This document shows, one piece after another, positions 39,463-48,091 of a stretch of DNA of 51,946 nucleotides. The number at the start of each line of letters is the position of its first letter. Position 1 is the first letter of the stretch. Origin of the DNA: Pseudomonadota bacterium (GTDB lineage Bacteria; Pseudomonadota; Alphaproteobacteria; UBA8366). A program made the translations under genes and the position numbers. Location of the stretch: NCBI GenBank assembly GCA_036339585.1, contig JAYZAS010000004.1:1-51946 (forward strand). Reading direction: 5' to 3'. Under the pieces are notes generated by a model. The model was not told the DNA's origin. It did no database searches and was given only the letters and a program-made list of their open reading frames with translations.

Positions 39463-39936
39463 TTGTTTCAATTTGACATTATTGATTGCCGAATTCTCAA
39501 TGTTCTGCAAGAGGATGCACAAATATCCAATGCCGAACTAGCTAAGCGCATTGGGATCTCTCCCTCTCCCTGCTGGCGAAGGGTAAAGAGACTCGAAAAG
39601 GACGGGGTTATCAAGCGCCGGGTTACATTGCTTGACCCTGCAAGTGTCGGCCTTCCCGTGAGTGTATTTGTACGAGTAAGCCTGGAACGCCAAATTGAAT
39701 CCGCACTCGAAACTTTTGAGGATGCTGTACTGTCAAGGTCTGAAGTTATGGAGTGTTATCTGATGACGGGCGATTCTGATTATCTACTTAGAGTAGTTGT
39801 AGCCGACCTTGTTGCCTACGAAAAATTTATGATCAATCATTTAACTAGAATCAATGGCGTTGCTTCAATAAATTCTAGTTTCGCCCTCAAACAAGTAAAA
39901 TATAGAACAGCGTTGCCGCTAGAAACGTTAGAATAG
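39463..39936 (+). CDS. Lrp/AsnC family transcription regulator
   Basis: 157 aa. N-terminal helix-turn-helix (about 3-50) with [17 protein letters not shown], then [20 protein letters not shown] and RLEKDGVI; C-terminal ligand-binding RAM domain (about 65-150) with [18 protein letters not shown], the usual effector pocket signature. An in-frame stop at 39451 leaves only TTG at 39463 as a start, with no evident ribosome site, so translation may be weak or leaderless. It is divergent from the AceE-like gene, which it probably controls in response to an amino acid or 2-oxoacid. Confidence 0.9.
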   Translation: MFQFDIIDCRILNVLQEDAQISNAELAKRIGISPSPCWRRVKRLEKDGVIKRRVTLLDPASVGLPVSVFVRVSLERQIESALETFEDAVLSRSEVMECYLMTGDSDYLLRVVVADLVAYEKFMINHLTRINGVASINSSFALKQVKYRTALPLETLE

Positions 39937-40019
39937 TTACCGAGAGAAAAGTAAACCTTGTTTTTTTCTCTGCCTTGCCTAATGTTCAGGAATTAACAAT
40001 ATGGCTGAAAGGAATGTAC

Positions 40020-40238
40020 GTGGCCAAGGAGGAACCAATTGAATTTTCGGGCACAGTCACCGAGGTGCTGCCTAATGCTATGTTTCGTGTGACGCTAGAA
40101 AATGATCATGAAGTGCTTGCACATACTTCAGGGAAAATGCGGAAAAATCGCATACGTGTTCTCGCCGGTGACAGCGTGACCGTTGAAATGACCCCTTATG
40201 ACCTTACCAAAGGGCGGATTACGTACCGGTTCAAATAA
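40020..40238 (+). CDS. infA: Translation initiation factor IF-1
   Basis: 72-aa OB-fold factor that binds the 30S A site. The product [21 protein letters not shown]...[14 protein letters not shown]...[14 protein letters not shown] is unmistakable. The start is GTG at 40020: it gives exactly the 72-residue family length, and an AAGGA site lies upstream. An in-frame ATG at 39975 would add 15 unrelated residues. It sits alone between the Lrp gene and a convergent glycosyltransferase; their stop codons abut with no gap. Confidence 0.96.
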   Translation: MAKEEPIEFSGTVTEVLPNAMFRVTLENDHEVLAHTSGKMRKNRIRVLAGDSVTVEMTPYDLTKGRITYRFK

Positions 40239-41888
40239 TTATCTTCGCTCCAAAATACCTAGCTTTATTAACCAGGAAGCCGTACGCATAACTTGTGCTT
40301 TTGTTGAATTGCCAAGTTTTTTAGAAAGGTCGGCTAACGTAATGCCTGGGTTGTTCTTAATAACGTATAGAACAGTAGGTAGCTCCTTGGGTGGAACTAA
40401 AAGGGTTGGAGCGAAATAGTTCATTCTATGCTTTATAAGGCGAGTGAGAGCATTCGGAGACCCTTGTGATAGCTCCAATTGATCGTCCCACGAGAGTGTT
40501 GCAGACGAAAAGCCCTCAAACATTTGGAAAGGGTCTGGCTTTAAGGGGAAGGCAGAGCTCCCAACCTTTCGCTCCGCACTTTCTGGGTCAACCTTGCGTC
40601 GCTCCGCAAGCTCTGCGAATAATGCATCATATTGAGGAATCACCTGCTTCCAATCATACCTAGATTCTGCTCGTAAAATGCCGGCGTTACCCATACTCTG
40701 CCGCAGACTTTTATTTTCAATCAGCGTTACAAGCGCCGAAACTAATGCACGCACATCAACAGCTGTTGATTGGGAGACACCTGCTAAGTACTCCCCATAA
40801 TTATCCTCTTCTGACAAATAACGGTGAGCTTGATCTACCCCATTACCAGGTGCCGGCATAAGCGTTGGGATCAGGAAACCCTCGACTCCGTGCGAAATTG
40901 CATCTCGATAACCATCCCAATCGCTGATTATTACTGGCAAACCCGAGGCCATTGCTTCGATCGGTGTAAGCCCAAAACTCTCCTGGATATTGTCTGAAGG
41001 AGATACAAAAATATCTGCCGCAGCCCACACACCTTCTGTGAATTCAGACTCTGTGTTTAGCACAAATGATACCATCGCCTTTTCGCAAAAGCTAGAAGCC
41101 GCGTCGCGGAATTCTGTTTCAAACTTTTCACTCTGAAAGTATCCATAGAAGACTAAGTGTATCTGCTTACCGGTTTCTTTAGCAGCCTGCTCTGCAGCCA
41201 AGAAAAGTGGCAAGGGATGTGCCTTCGCGAAATAACTCAGCCTACCTAAAAATAAAACAACCACCTGGTCTTTGCTGACACCCAAAATTTCCCTTTGCTT
41301 GACTCTTAAAATTGGATCACGGTTTTTAGAAAATTTTTGGCAATCGATACCGAGCGGGATCACAGGTGTCTGAATAGGGCAACGGATTCTAGAGTCAAAT
41401 CGCTGCCCAAGATATTCCCGCCAGCCATTCCAAAGAGAATGGATTGAGTCCCGGATAGCCATTGAGGGGCAAATTATGGCATCCCAGCTCTGCAGAGGAT
41501 TAGTAATACAATCACCAACCGCCTTCATTACGTTGGAGGTGGACATTGTATGACTCACTCCACATAAACTGTAAGCTCTCTGGCTACCTTGTCGCCGATT
41601 CCACGCCATATGCGCAATCGATGGCTCTGGTTTGAGTAGACAGCTAACCTTTGAAAATTCTTTAGCCTGCGTATCCGTTAAATGAATGCAAGAATCTGCT
41701 GATCGACCTGCATGTACTGCTTTCTCAACAAAAAATTGAAATAATTCCTCTTCTGGGGCTACGCACCACATTTTATCTTGGGCGGCGTATCTCAAAAAAG
41801 CGTCAACTATGCCGTCAACTGCTACCCGGATGCCGGTCACTTGACTATCGTGATGAATCGCATGGGTGAAATGAAGGGCTGTAGTCAT
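40239..41888 (-). CDS. GT4-family glycosyltransferase with C-terminal winged-helix-like segment
   Basis: 549 aa. Central and C-terminal parts of the GT-B fold: VVVLFLGRLSYFAKAHPLP begins the nucleotide-sugar domain, and ESFGLTPIEAMASGLPVIIS carries the E-x7-E motif of GT4 enzymes. The N-terminal domain (about 1-220) is unusually divergent. After a linker of about 50 residues, residues about 475-549 look like a winged helix: PTVLYVIKNNPGITLADLSKKL then STKAQVMRTASWLIKLGIL. Neither donor nor acceptor can be read. It starts six bases after the desaturase gene and is likely co-transcribed with it. Confidence 0.85.
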   Translation of the reverse strand: MTTALHFTHAIHHDSQVTGIRVAVDGIVDAFLRYAAQDKMWCVAPEEELFQFFVEKAVHAGRSADSCIHLTDTQAKEFSKVSCLLKPEPSIAHMAWNRRQGSQRAYSLCGVSHTMSTSNVMKAVGDCITNPLQSWDAIICPSMAIRDSIHSLWNGWREYLGQRFDSRIRCPIQTPVIPLGIDCQKFSKNRDPILRVKQREILGVSKDQVVVLFLGRLSYFAKAHPLPLFLAAEQAAKETGKQIHLVFYGYFQSEKFETEFRDAASSFCEKAMVSFVLNTESEFTEGVWAAADIFVSPSDNIQESFGLTPIEAMASGLPVIISDWDGYRDAISHGVEGFLIPTLMPAPGNGVDQAHRYLSEEDNYGEYLAGVSQSTAVDVRALVSALVTLIENKSLRQSMGNAGILRAESRYDWKQVIPQYDALFAELAERRKVDPESAERKVGSSAFPLKPDPFQMFEGFSSATLSWDDQLELSQGSPNALTRLIKHRMNYFAPTLLVPPKELPTVLYVIKNNPGITLADLSKKLGNSTKAQVMRTASWLIKLGILERR

Positions 41889-41894
41889 TTTGAA

Positions 41895-42863
41895 CTATGA
41901 TGTTCTTAGATGTTTAGGACTTTTTTTTACTCTTAGGTTATTCATTGAGGATGCCTCTTTGGTAGGTGTCTCTGCTTGCTGTCGTTCCCAGACAAAGGGG
42001 ATTTTTAACTGACCCCAAAAACTCTGTGGCATATAATCGTCAATCCCAATATTTGGTGATGGACGGCGGGGTGGGTTATAAAAAGTTCCAAAAAGTTGAT
42101 CCCAGAGCACAAAATTTTCTCCATAATTGTTATTTCCTTCCCCTTTCGATCTCGAATGATGCCACCGGTGAAGTTCAGGAGTGTTGAAGATATAACTCAA
42201 AGGCCCAAAATGCATATCAATGTTACAGTGCGTGAGAAAGCCAATGAAAGGAGTTAACATAGCTGCCCACAACATCACAAACTCGGGTGCTCCGACCATT
42301 AATAACATCGCCTGACCAAGCGAGATACTTACCATAGCATCCAAGACATGGAATCGCCCGGTATTCACAAACCAGAGCCGCACAATACTGTGATGAACTG
42401 CATGGAATCGCCAAAGGATGGGCCATTCATGGGCACATCGGTGCGCCCAATAAAGTCCAAATTCAGCCACCAAAAGCCCTAAAACAATTTGGATTGCTGG
42501 GTGCCAGGTATTTGGCCACAGAACTCCCCCATTGTTACCAGCAACTTCCAAAATACCGATTATTATCAAACCTGCCCATATTTGTGCAGGCATTTTACTC
42601 AGAACTGTATGACCAAGGTCTGCAGCGATTTGACCATCGCTCTTCAACCAGACCTCCTCATGAGGAATCATTCGCTCCAAAACGCAAATAATTAGCGCGA
42701 GTGAAAAATAAGTGATGTTGAAATAAATTACCGGCTGACCTTTTGAGATCCCCAAATGGACCATCCATACACAAGCAATCACTAACGTAGGCCATGTGAT
42801 AGACCTAATGAGATCACGAAACCATCCCGTTTTGTTATGAGTTACATCCTTTGTAATGGCCAT
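41895..42863 (-). CDS. Sterol desaturase / fatty acid hydroxylase family protein
   Basis: 322-aa integral membrane di-iron enzyme. Three histidine clusters are present: HRCAH (about residue 142), HAVHH (about 154-158) and HRWHH (about 234-238), with extra His at HCNIDMH. Four or more hydrophobic helices precede and separate them. Such proteins hydroxylate or desaturate sterols, hopanoids, carotenoids or fatty acids; the substrate here is unknown. It leads a two-gene unit with the glycosyltransferase, hinting at a modified lipid or glycolipid. Confidence 0.88.
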   Translation of the reverse strand: MAITKDVTHNKTGWFRDLIRSITWPTLVIACVWMVHLGISKGQPVIYFNITYFSLALIICVLERMIPHEEVWLKSDGQIAADLGHTVLSKMPAQIWAGLIIIGILEVAGNNGGVLWPNTWHPAIQIVLGLLVAEFGLYWAHRCAHEWPILWRFHAVHHSIVRLWFVNTGRFHVLDAMVSISLGQAMLLMVGAPEFVMLWAAMLTPFIGFLTHCNIDMHFGPLSYIFNTPELHRWHHSRSKGEGNNNYGENFVLWDQLFGTFYNPPRRPSPNIGIDDYMPQSFWGQLKIPFVWERQQAETPTKEASSMNNLRVKKSPKHLRTS

Positions 42864-43354
42864 ATTGACTAACTCTTGAGAATTTTACTTTTCGCTACCA
42901 AGTTTGCATCTATACACACTAACCTTTTCACAGGGGTATTGTTAATTTGTGCGCGAAGGTGTCGCTTTCTGACCCCTCACTTCTTTTAACCTTAAGCCTA
43001 CCGTTAGGAGTTATATTCTCAAGGTGGATACGAACGAGACTAACCCCTTCCTTTTTATGGAACTCGCCTTTCATTACACCACAATAACGTTGAGCAACCT
43101 TTTTAAACCTTTTAAAAAACTATTATAGTTATCATGTTAATCCCAGATTAGTGCGTCAACCATATACGTATGGCTGCATTTTTCGGAGCTCTATTGAATT
43201 ATTAACAGGAGAGAAGTTAAAGGCTATAAATTTTTGAATGTTAACGCGATGTGTCATTTAATTCGGATATACATTGTCTCATTGCGTTAATCATCAGGGG
43301 TGTAATATGCCACAACGATCTCGCATAATAGGAGTCAATTCCGGGACAAAAATA
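42864..43354. other. 491-base region without a recognised gene
   Basis: Largest gap in the window, upstream of the desaturase gene and downstream of the threonine-dehydratase-like gene. It is AT-rich with a possible small minus-strand gene (see 42928) and an inverted repeat CCATATACGTATGG (43160-43173; arms CCATA/TATGG). A 21-codon plus-strand frame at about 43310 is too short to support. No RNA gene or terminator was recognised. Confidence 0.5.
42928..43074 (-). CDS. Possible small protein or gene remnant
   Basis: A 48-codon frame starting at ATG 43074 and ending in TGA. The product (MKGEFHKKEGVSLVRIHLEN then a Lys/Arg/Ser/Glu-rich stretch, ending THKL-like AHKLTIPL) is charged and balanced, unlike random translation of AT-rich DNA. 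The same frame stays open for about 15 codons upstream (with RFKKVAQRYCG), without another start, so this may be the tail of a decayed gene. No family recognised; ribosome site weak. Confidence 0.25.
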   Translation of the reverse strand: MKGEFHKKEGVSLVRIHLENITPNGRLKVKRSEGSESDTFAHKLTIPL

Positions 43355-44323
43355 TTACGCACCCATCTTTAACATAACCTGTACGACGTCTTCCCCAACA
43401 TTACCGCCCGTCAGAACAGCTACAGTCACAACTTTTGTGTTTACCCTTCCAGATAGAAATCCGGCTGCCGCAACCACACCTGCCGGCTCCCCAACCTGCT
43501 TTGCACGAAAAAGAATGGTTCGGAAAGCGTTAGCTATTTCTCGCTCACTCACTAGCACAATATCATCTAAATATGCTTGCAGATGTCTGAAGGGAAACTC
43601 GCCAGGTCTCCTCGCTGACAAACCATCAGCAATTGTATCCCAGTTATCAATTTCAACTGGCTTACCCTCCTTTACAGACAAAAACGCTGCATTCGCTTGT
43701 TCTGGTTGAATCCCGACCACACGCACGTCTGGACGTTGTAATTTGATTGCTGTCGCAACACCTCCTGCTACTCCACCACTAGAGACTGGCACCAATACCT
43801 GTTCTACGTCAGGACATTGCTGGAGGATTTCCATGCCTATCGATGCGTGACCGGCCATTAATGGTGGATATTCCCATGTGTCGATACTTTTCATCGCGCG
43901 ATCCCGGGCTACACGATCAACCGTCGGTTGGCGACTCATAGCATCGCTACCGCAAAAAATTACCTCACCGCCATGCCCTTTAGTTTGTGCAATTTTATAT
44001 GGACTTGTAGACTCTAACATTACCACTGCAACGGGAGTTTGCATTAATCGACCAGCATAGGCAAAGGCCTGGGCAAAATTCCCAGATGATGCCACAACTA
44101 TGCCACCAACTCTATCGGCATCACTCAATGTTTGCATTGCAGTGAAGGCAGCGCGCACTTTATATGCTCCAGTAACCTGCATATTTTCACATTTAAGAAA
44201 GAGAGTTTCATTGCCGATTTCTTTCGCATCACGGGAGACAGGAACGATTGGAGTCGTTCGAATAACTTCCGGCAACTTGGATTGTGCTGTCTTAATATCA
44301 GCCAGACTTAAAAGGTCATTCAT
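43355..44323 (-). CDS. PLP-dependent threonine/serine dehydratase-like enzyme (fold type II)
   Basis: 322 aa, the length of catabolic threonine dehydratases and serine racemases, with no C-terminal ACT regulatory domain. PLP lysine Lys55 lies in TGAYKVRAA, where the family usually has S-F-K-x-R-G-A. SSGNFAQAFAYAG binds the substrate carboxylate, and SSGGVAGGVATAI binds the PLP phosphate. Likely activities are dehydration of threonine, serine or 3-hydroxyaspartate; sequence does not decide. It stands alone; the 183 bases upstream separate it from the divergent SDR gene. Confidence 0.88.
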   Translation of the reverse strand: MNDLLSLADIKTAQSKLPEVIRTTPIVPVSRDAKEIGNETLFLKCENMQVTGAYKVRAAFTAMQTLSDADRVGGIVVASSGNFAQAFAYAGRLMQTPVAVVMLESTSPYKIAQTKGHGGEVIFCGSDAMSRQPTVDRVARDRAMKSIDTWEYPPLMAGHASIGMEILQQCPDVEQVLVPVSSGGVAGGVATAIKLQRPDVRVVGIQPEQANAAFLSVKEGKPVEIDNWDTIADGLSARRPGEFPFRHLQAYLDDIVLVSEREIANAFRTILFRAKQVGEPAGVVAAAGFLSGRVNTKVVTVAVLTGGNVGEDVVQVMLKMGA

Positions 44324-44506
44324 GGTTCTAATGCCAAAGCAATGTCTAAAAAAATAAATCAGTTAACAATAAAATGAAAAGATGTCGATTATCGAGAAAA
44401 GTAAATTACATTACCGCGCACCGAAAAGTGTAATATTGACGGAAAAGCATTTCTAAGCTCAATACTTTTAAAAACGAGTATAAAATACGTGGAGTGAATT
44501 TGCATA

Positions 44507-45304
44507 ATGTTAAACGATGCTATGTCAAATATTCAATACGCCTGCGTCCTAATAACTGGCGCCACTAGCGGGATTGGAGAGAGTTTTGCGAGACTGTTGC
44601 CAACATCCACCAACTTAATCTTAACAGGGCGAGACAAACAAAAACTTGCTGAACTATCAGATCAGCTTTCAAATGATCATCGCACTGTGCAAACTATAGA
44701 GGCAAATTTGGCGACGGCTAGTGGCCGGTCAAAACTAATATCAAAAGTAAAGTCATCGCCCATAGACCTCCTTATTAATAATGCCGGCCTGGGATCATAC
44801 GGTGCTTTCATTGAAACACCATTGGAACGAGAACGCGAAATGTTAGATGTCAACATCACAGCCGTCTTGGAGCTTAGCCACACATTACTCCCTAAGATGA
44901 TCTCCCGTGCACGGAAAAATCATAGCCGAGCAGGTATGATTGTTGTGTCTAGCACCGCCTCCGTAATGCCTATCCCTTATCTATCCACATATGCTGCCAC
45001 TAAAGCTTTCGAGCGTCATTGGGGCGAGGCTATAGCCGAGGAAATGAGGAAGGAACCAATTGACATTTTAGTTCTGTGCCCAGGCACAACCCGCACGCAA
45101 TTTTTCGAACGAGCCGGTTTTTTTGGAACAATGCCAATGTCAATGGAGGAACCGAACGCTGTCGTTAAGAAAGCATTGGAGTCCCTAGGAAAACGAACGG
45201 TTTTAATAAGTAATAATATTATACGTCTTGCTCTCGCTCCGACAGTCCTGCCACGCCAGCTCTTCGCGCGAGGCATCGGCCAATTTTTCAGGCGGCAACG
45301 CTAA
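44507..45304 (+). CDS. Short-chain dehydrogenase/reductase
   Basis: 265-aa classical SDR. NAD(P)-binding TGATSGIGESFARLL (about 17-31), NNAGLGSYGAF, and the catalytic set Ser (VVSSTAS), Tyr-x-x-x-Lys (TYAATKAF). After that, ILVLCPGTTRTQF is usual for the family. The C-terminus has a basic, hydrophobic tail suggesting membrane contact, as in DltE-like SDRs. The ATG at 44507 has GGAGTG about 13 bases upstream; ATG 44522 is an alternative. Substrate unknown. Its stop overlaps the stop of the convergent DUF547 gene. Confidence 0.88.
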   Translation: MLNDAMSNIQYACVLITGATSGIGESFARLLPTSTNLILTGRDKQKLAELSDQLSNDHRTVQTIEANLATASGRSKLISKVKSSPIDLLINNAGLGSYGAFIETPLEREREMLDVNITAVLELSHTLLPKMISRARKNHSRAGMIVVSSTASVMPIPYLSTYAATKAFERHWGEAIAEEMRKEPIDILVLCPGTTRTQFFERAGFFGTMPMSMEEPNAVVKKALESLGKRTVLISNNIIRLALAPTVLPRQLFARGIGQFFRRQR

Positions 45305-46128
45305 AGTTGGCCCTCATTTAAGCTCCAGTCATAGTTAAAATCTGTTATACTTTTATGTTGCCTAAGACGTTCTTTGAGACGCGGGTTTGCATATTTCAAA
45401 ATGTGAAAGATTACACCGTCATCATCCCCTCCGAAGTCTTCCGCATACCACTGGTATAGTTTTGAAAGTATTAGTTGATCTCCATCATGAGATACTGCGC
45501 GTGGATGATTTATGAATTCCCTAGCCGCTGCCTCTAGTATGGCCGAGACATTCCGTCCGGTTAATGCTATCGGCTGCAAATTTGGGCAGCTAATAGAGGC
45601 ACAGTTAATTAAATAATGAATTCGCGGATCTTGCCATATAGGCCTAAGTATTCTGTGCTCTATATCATTTAAACTTATAGGAACACCCTCCACATCAAAT
45701 AATTTTTTGCCCCATGGTCCGTTAACAAAGAACCCTGGTGAGATGTCGACTTCTTTGATAGATTTAATAGGGTAATTCTCGATTACCAGCCTAACGATAA
45801 GCGCATTATAGAGGTTTAGCCAATAAGCAAGCTGTTCGGATCTTCTGTATCGGCTGATGGTAACCGCTCCCAGAAATTCTATATAATACTTAAGATTCTT
45901 ACGGTCTGCATGGGGCACATTAGCATAATCGATCCGGTTTATTCCATCTCGGCCAACCAAAACATTCCGACTTAGGAAGGCGTTCCATGATTGATGGTCA
46001 ATGATAAATTGTGACTGTGGATCGTGTTCTAACCACCGCTTCCACAGCTGTTTTTTTGGTGCCGCTTCGCTTATTGAAGTAAAAAAAATGACACCCCAAC
46101 ATACTAAAAGAATAATATGCCGAGCCAT
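45301..46128 (-). CDS. DUF547 protein, probably periplasmic
   Basis: About 275 aa. N-terminal signal peptide (HIILLVCWGVIFFTSISEA) then the DUF547 domain: FWLNLYNAL-type segment QLAYWLNLYNALIVRLV (about 95-111), GPWGKKLFDVEG, LNDIEHRILRP, then INCASISCPNLQP with two Cys, and the C-terminal LSKLYQWYAEDFGG. DUF547 has no settled biochemical role. ATG at 46128 is preferred to GTG at 46140. It begins about 20 bases after typA ends, so the two may be co-transcribed. Confidence 0.88.
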   Translation of the reverse strand: MARHIILLVCWGVIFFTSISEAAPKKQLWKRWLEHDPQSQFIIDHQSWNAFLSRNVLVGRDGINRIDYANVPHADRKNLKYYIEFLGAVTISRYRRSEQLAYWLNLYNALIVRLVIENYPIKSIKEVDISPGFFVNGPWGKKLFDVEGVPISLNDIEHRILRPIWQDPRIHYLINCASISCPNLQPIALTGRNVSAILEAAAREFINHPRAVSHDGDQLILSKLYQWYAEDFGGDDDGVIFHILKYANPRLKERLRQHKSITDFNYDWSLNEGQL

Positions 46129-46148
46129 ATCAAAGCCCACAACTTAAG

Positions 46149-47957
46149 CTATTTTCGGGCTTTGCGCTTGCGTTCATGTGGGTCAAGATATCTCTTTCTT
46201 ATTCGAATAGCACCGGGTGTCACCTCAACCAGTTCATCATCGGCTATGTATGCCAAAGACTGTTCCAAACTCATGGTGGTTGCAGTTGTAAGCGTTACCG
46301 CATCATCTTTCCCAGAGGCACGAATATTTGTCAGTTGCTTTGTTTTCGTAGGATTGACTTCGAGATCAAGACCTCGCGCATGTTCACCGATTATCATTCC
46401 TTGGTATACAGGCATTCCAGCGCCTATGAATAACGCGCCGCGTTCCTCAAGGTTCCAAAGTGCATATGGGACTGATTTACCAGTTTCTGTCGAAATCATT
46501 ACACCGGTTCGACGCGTCTCAATCTCTCCCTTGAAAAGTTCATAACCATTGAACAATCGGTTCATAATACCGGTACCTCGAGTATCCGTCAGAAATTCAC
46601 CGTGATATCCGATTAGCCCCCGTGAGGGCGCTATAAAGGAAAGCCGCTGTTTTCCAGCGCCCGAGGGGCGCATATCTTGCAATGTTCCCTTGCGTTTATT
46701 CATTTTTTCAACAACAACGCCCGAGAATTCTTGGTCAAGGTCGATCACCACCTCCTCTACAGGCTCGATGACGCTACCTTCTTCGTCCTCTTTAAATAAT
46801 ACCCTTGGACGGCTTATTGAGAGCTCATAGCCTTCACGACGCATTGTTTCAATTAGGACAGCTAATTGCAACTCCCCACGCCCTGCAACCTCGAAAGCAT
46901 TTTGGTTATCAGTTTCCGAAATACGGATGGCAACATTTCCCTCGGCCTCACGTTTCAGTCGGCTCCATATCATTCTAGACGTAACCTTATCACCGTCTTG
47001 TCCCGCAAGTGGGGAGTCATTTATTGAAAATGTCATTGCAAGCGTGGGAGGGTCGATAGGTTGCGAAGGAATTGGCACATTATAGTGATTATCACAGATT
47101 GTATCCGCAACTGTGGCACTCTCAAAACCCGCAATAGCAACTATGTCGCCGGCTTCGGCCTCCTCAAGCGCAACCCTCTCGAGCCCCCGAAAGGCGAGTA
47201 CTTTTGTAACTCGAGCCTCTTCTACAACGTTAGCATCACGTCCCAATGCCTTGAGGGTCGTATTTGGTCTTAAGCTCCCGGCAACAATCCGACCTGTAAG
47301 GAGCCTGCCAAGATAAGGGTCAACCTCAAGCGTAGTGGCTAACATCCGAAAATCGCCATCATTTTGAATTTCTGGGGGGCTCACATGGTCACGCACCATG
47401 TCAAATAATGCTGACATATCCTCCCGCTGTCCTTCGATGTCGCGCGCACACCAACCTTCTTTCGACGACCCAAAAAGCACAGGAAAATCAAGTTGACTTT
47501 CATCTGCATCTAAAGCTGCAAAGAGGTCAAATATTTCGTTGTGAACTCTGTCGGCCTCTTGTTCAGGTCGGTCAACTTTGTTGATAAACACAATCGGCCT
47601 GAGGCCCAACGAAAGTGCCTTTGAAAGTACAAATTTGGTTTGTGGCATGGGGCCCTCAGCCGCATCCACAAGCACTACCACACCATCAACCATCGACAGT
47701 ATCCGTTCTACTTCACCACCAAAATCTGCATGCCCGGGTGTATCGACGATGTTAATAAGGATCCCATCGCGTTCGACTGAGGTACATTTTGCCAAAATCG
47801 TTATACCGCGCTCTCGCTCCAGATCATTAGAATCCAGGGCTCTCTCCGCAACATGTTGGTTTTCACGGAAAGCGCCTGCTTGCTGTAACAAACAGTCAAC
47901 TAACGTCGTCTTCCCATGGTCGACATGTGCAATAATAGCGATATTACGGAGATCCAT
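46149..47957 (-). CDS. typA: Ribosome-associated GTPase TypA/BipA
   Basis: 602-aa translational GTPase related to EF-G, involved in ribosome assembly and stress responses. The N-terminus [20 protein letters not shown] begins with the P-loop; [26 protein letters not shown] and NKVDRPEQE are the other G motifs. Domain II and the BipA-specific C-terminal region ([36 protein letters not shown]) complete it. An in-frame upstream start at 48014 would add 19 residues that the family lacks. Length is standard. Confidence 0.96.
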   Translation of the reverse strand: MDLRNIAIIAHVDHGKTTLVDCLLQQAGAFRENQHVAERALDSNDLERERGITILAKCTSVERDGILINIVDTPGHADFGGEVERILSMVDGVVVLVDAAEGPMPQTKFVLSKALSLGLRPIVFINKVDRPEQEADRVHNEIFDLFAALDADESQLDFPVLFGSSKEGWCARDIEGQREDMSALFDMVRDHVSPPEIQNDGDFRMLATTLEVDPYLGRLLTGRIVAGSLRPNTTLKALGRDANVVEEARVTKVLAFRGLERVALEEAEAGDIVAIAGFESATVADTICDNHYNVPIPSQPIDPPTLAMTFSINDSPLAGQDGDKVTSRMIWSRLKREAEGNVAIRISETDNQNAFEVAGRGELQLAVLIETMRREGYELSISRPRVLFKEDEEGSVIEPVEEVVIDLDQEFSGVVVEKMNKRKGTLQDMRPSGAGKQRLSFIAPSRGLIGYHGEFLTDTRGTGIMNRLFNGYELFKGEIETRRTGVMISTETGKSVPYALWNLEERGALFIGAGMPVYQGMIIGEHARGLDLEVNPTKTKQLTNIRASGKDDAVTLTTATTMSLEQSLAYIADDELVEVTPGAIRIRKRYLDPHERKRKARK

Positions 47958-48091
47958 AGTTGGGATATACCGATGCAACACACTTATCGCAAGCGAAGCT
48001 TTTGAATAATTCAATTAAAAACGATGTCGGAACTTGCCCTAGTTACCCAGCTGGGCGATAAATATAGAGAGCAAGGAGACAAAGTATAATC

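Noticed and set aside
43310-43372. 21-codon plus-strand frame in the largest gap
   Set aside because: Too short, overlaps the end of the dehydratase gene, and no product match.
46149-48014. Longer typA start at 48014
   Set aside because: The added 19 residues have no counterpart in the family; [16 protein letters not shown] at 47957 is the standard start.
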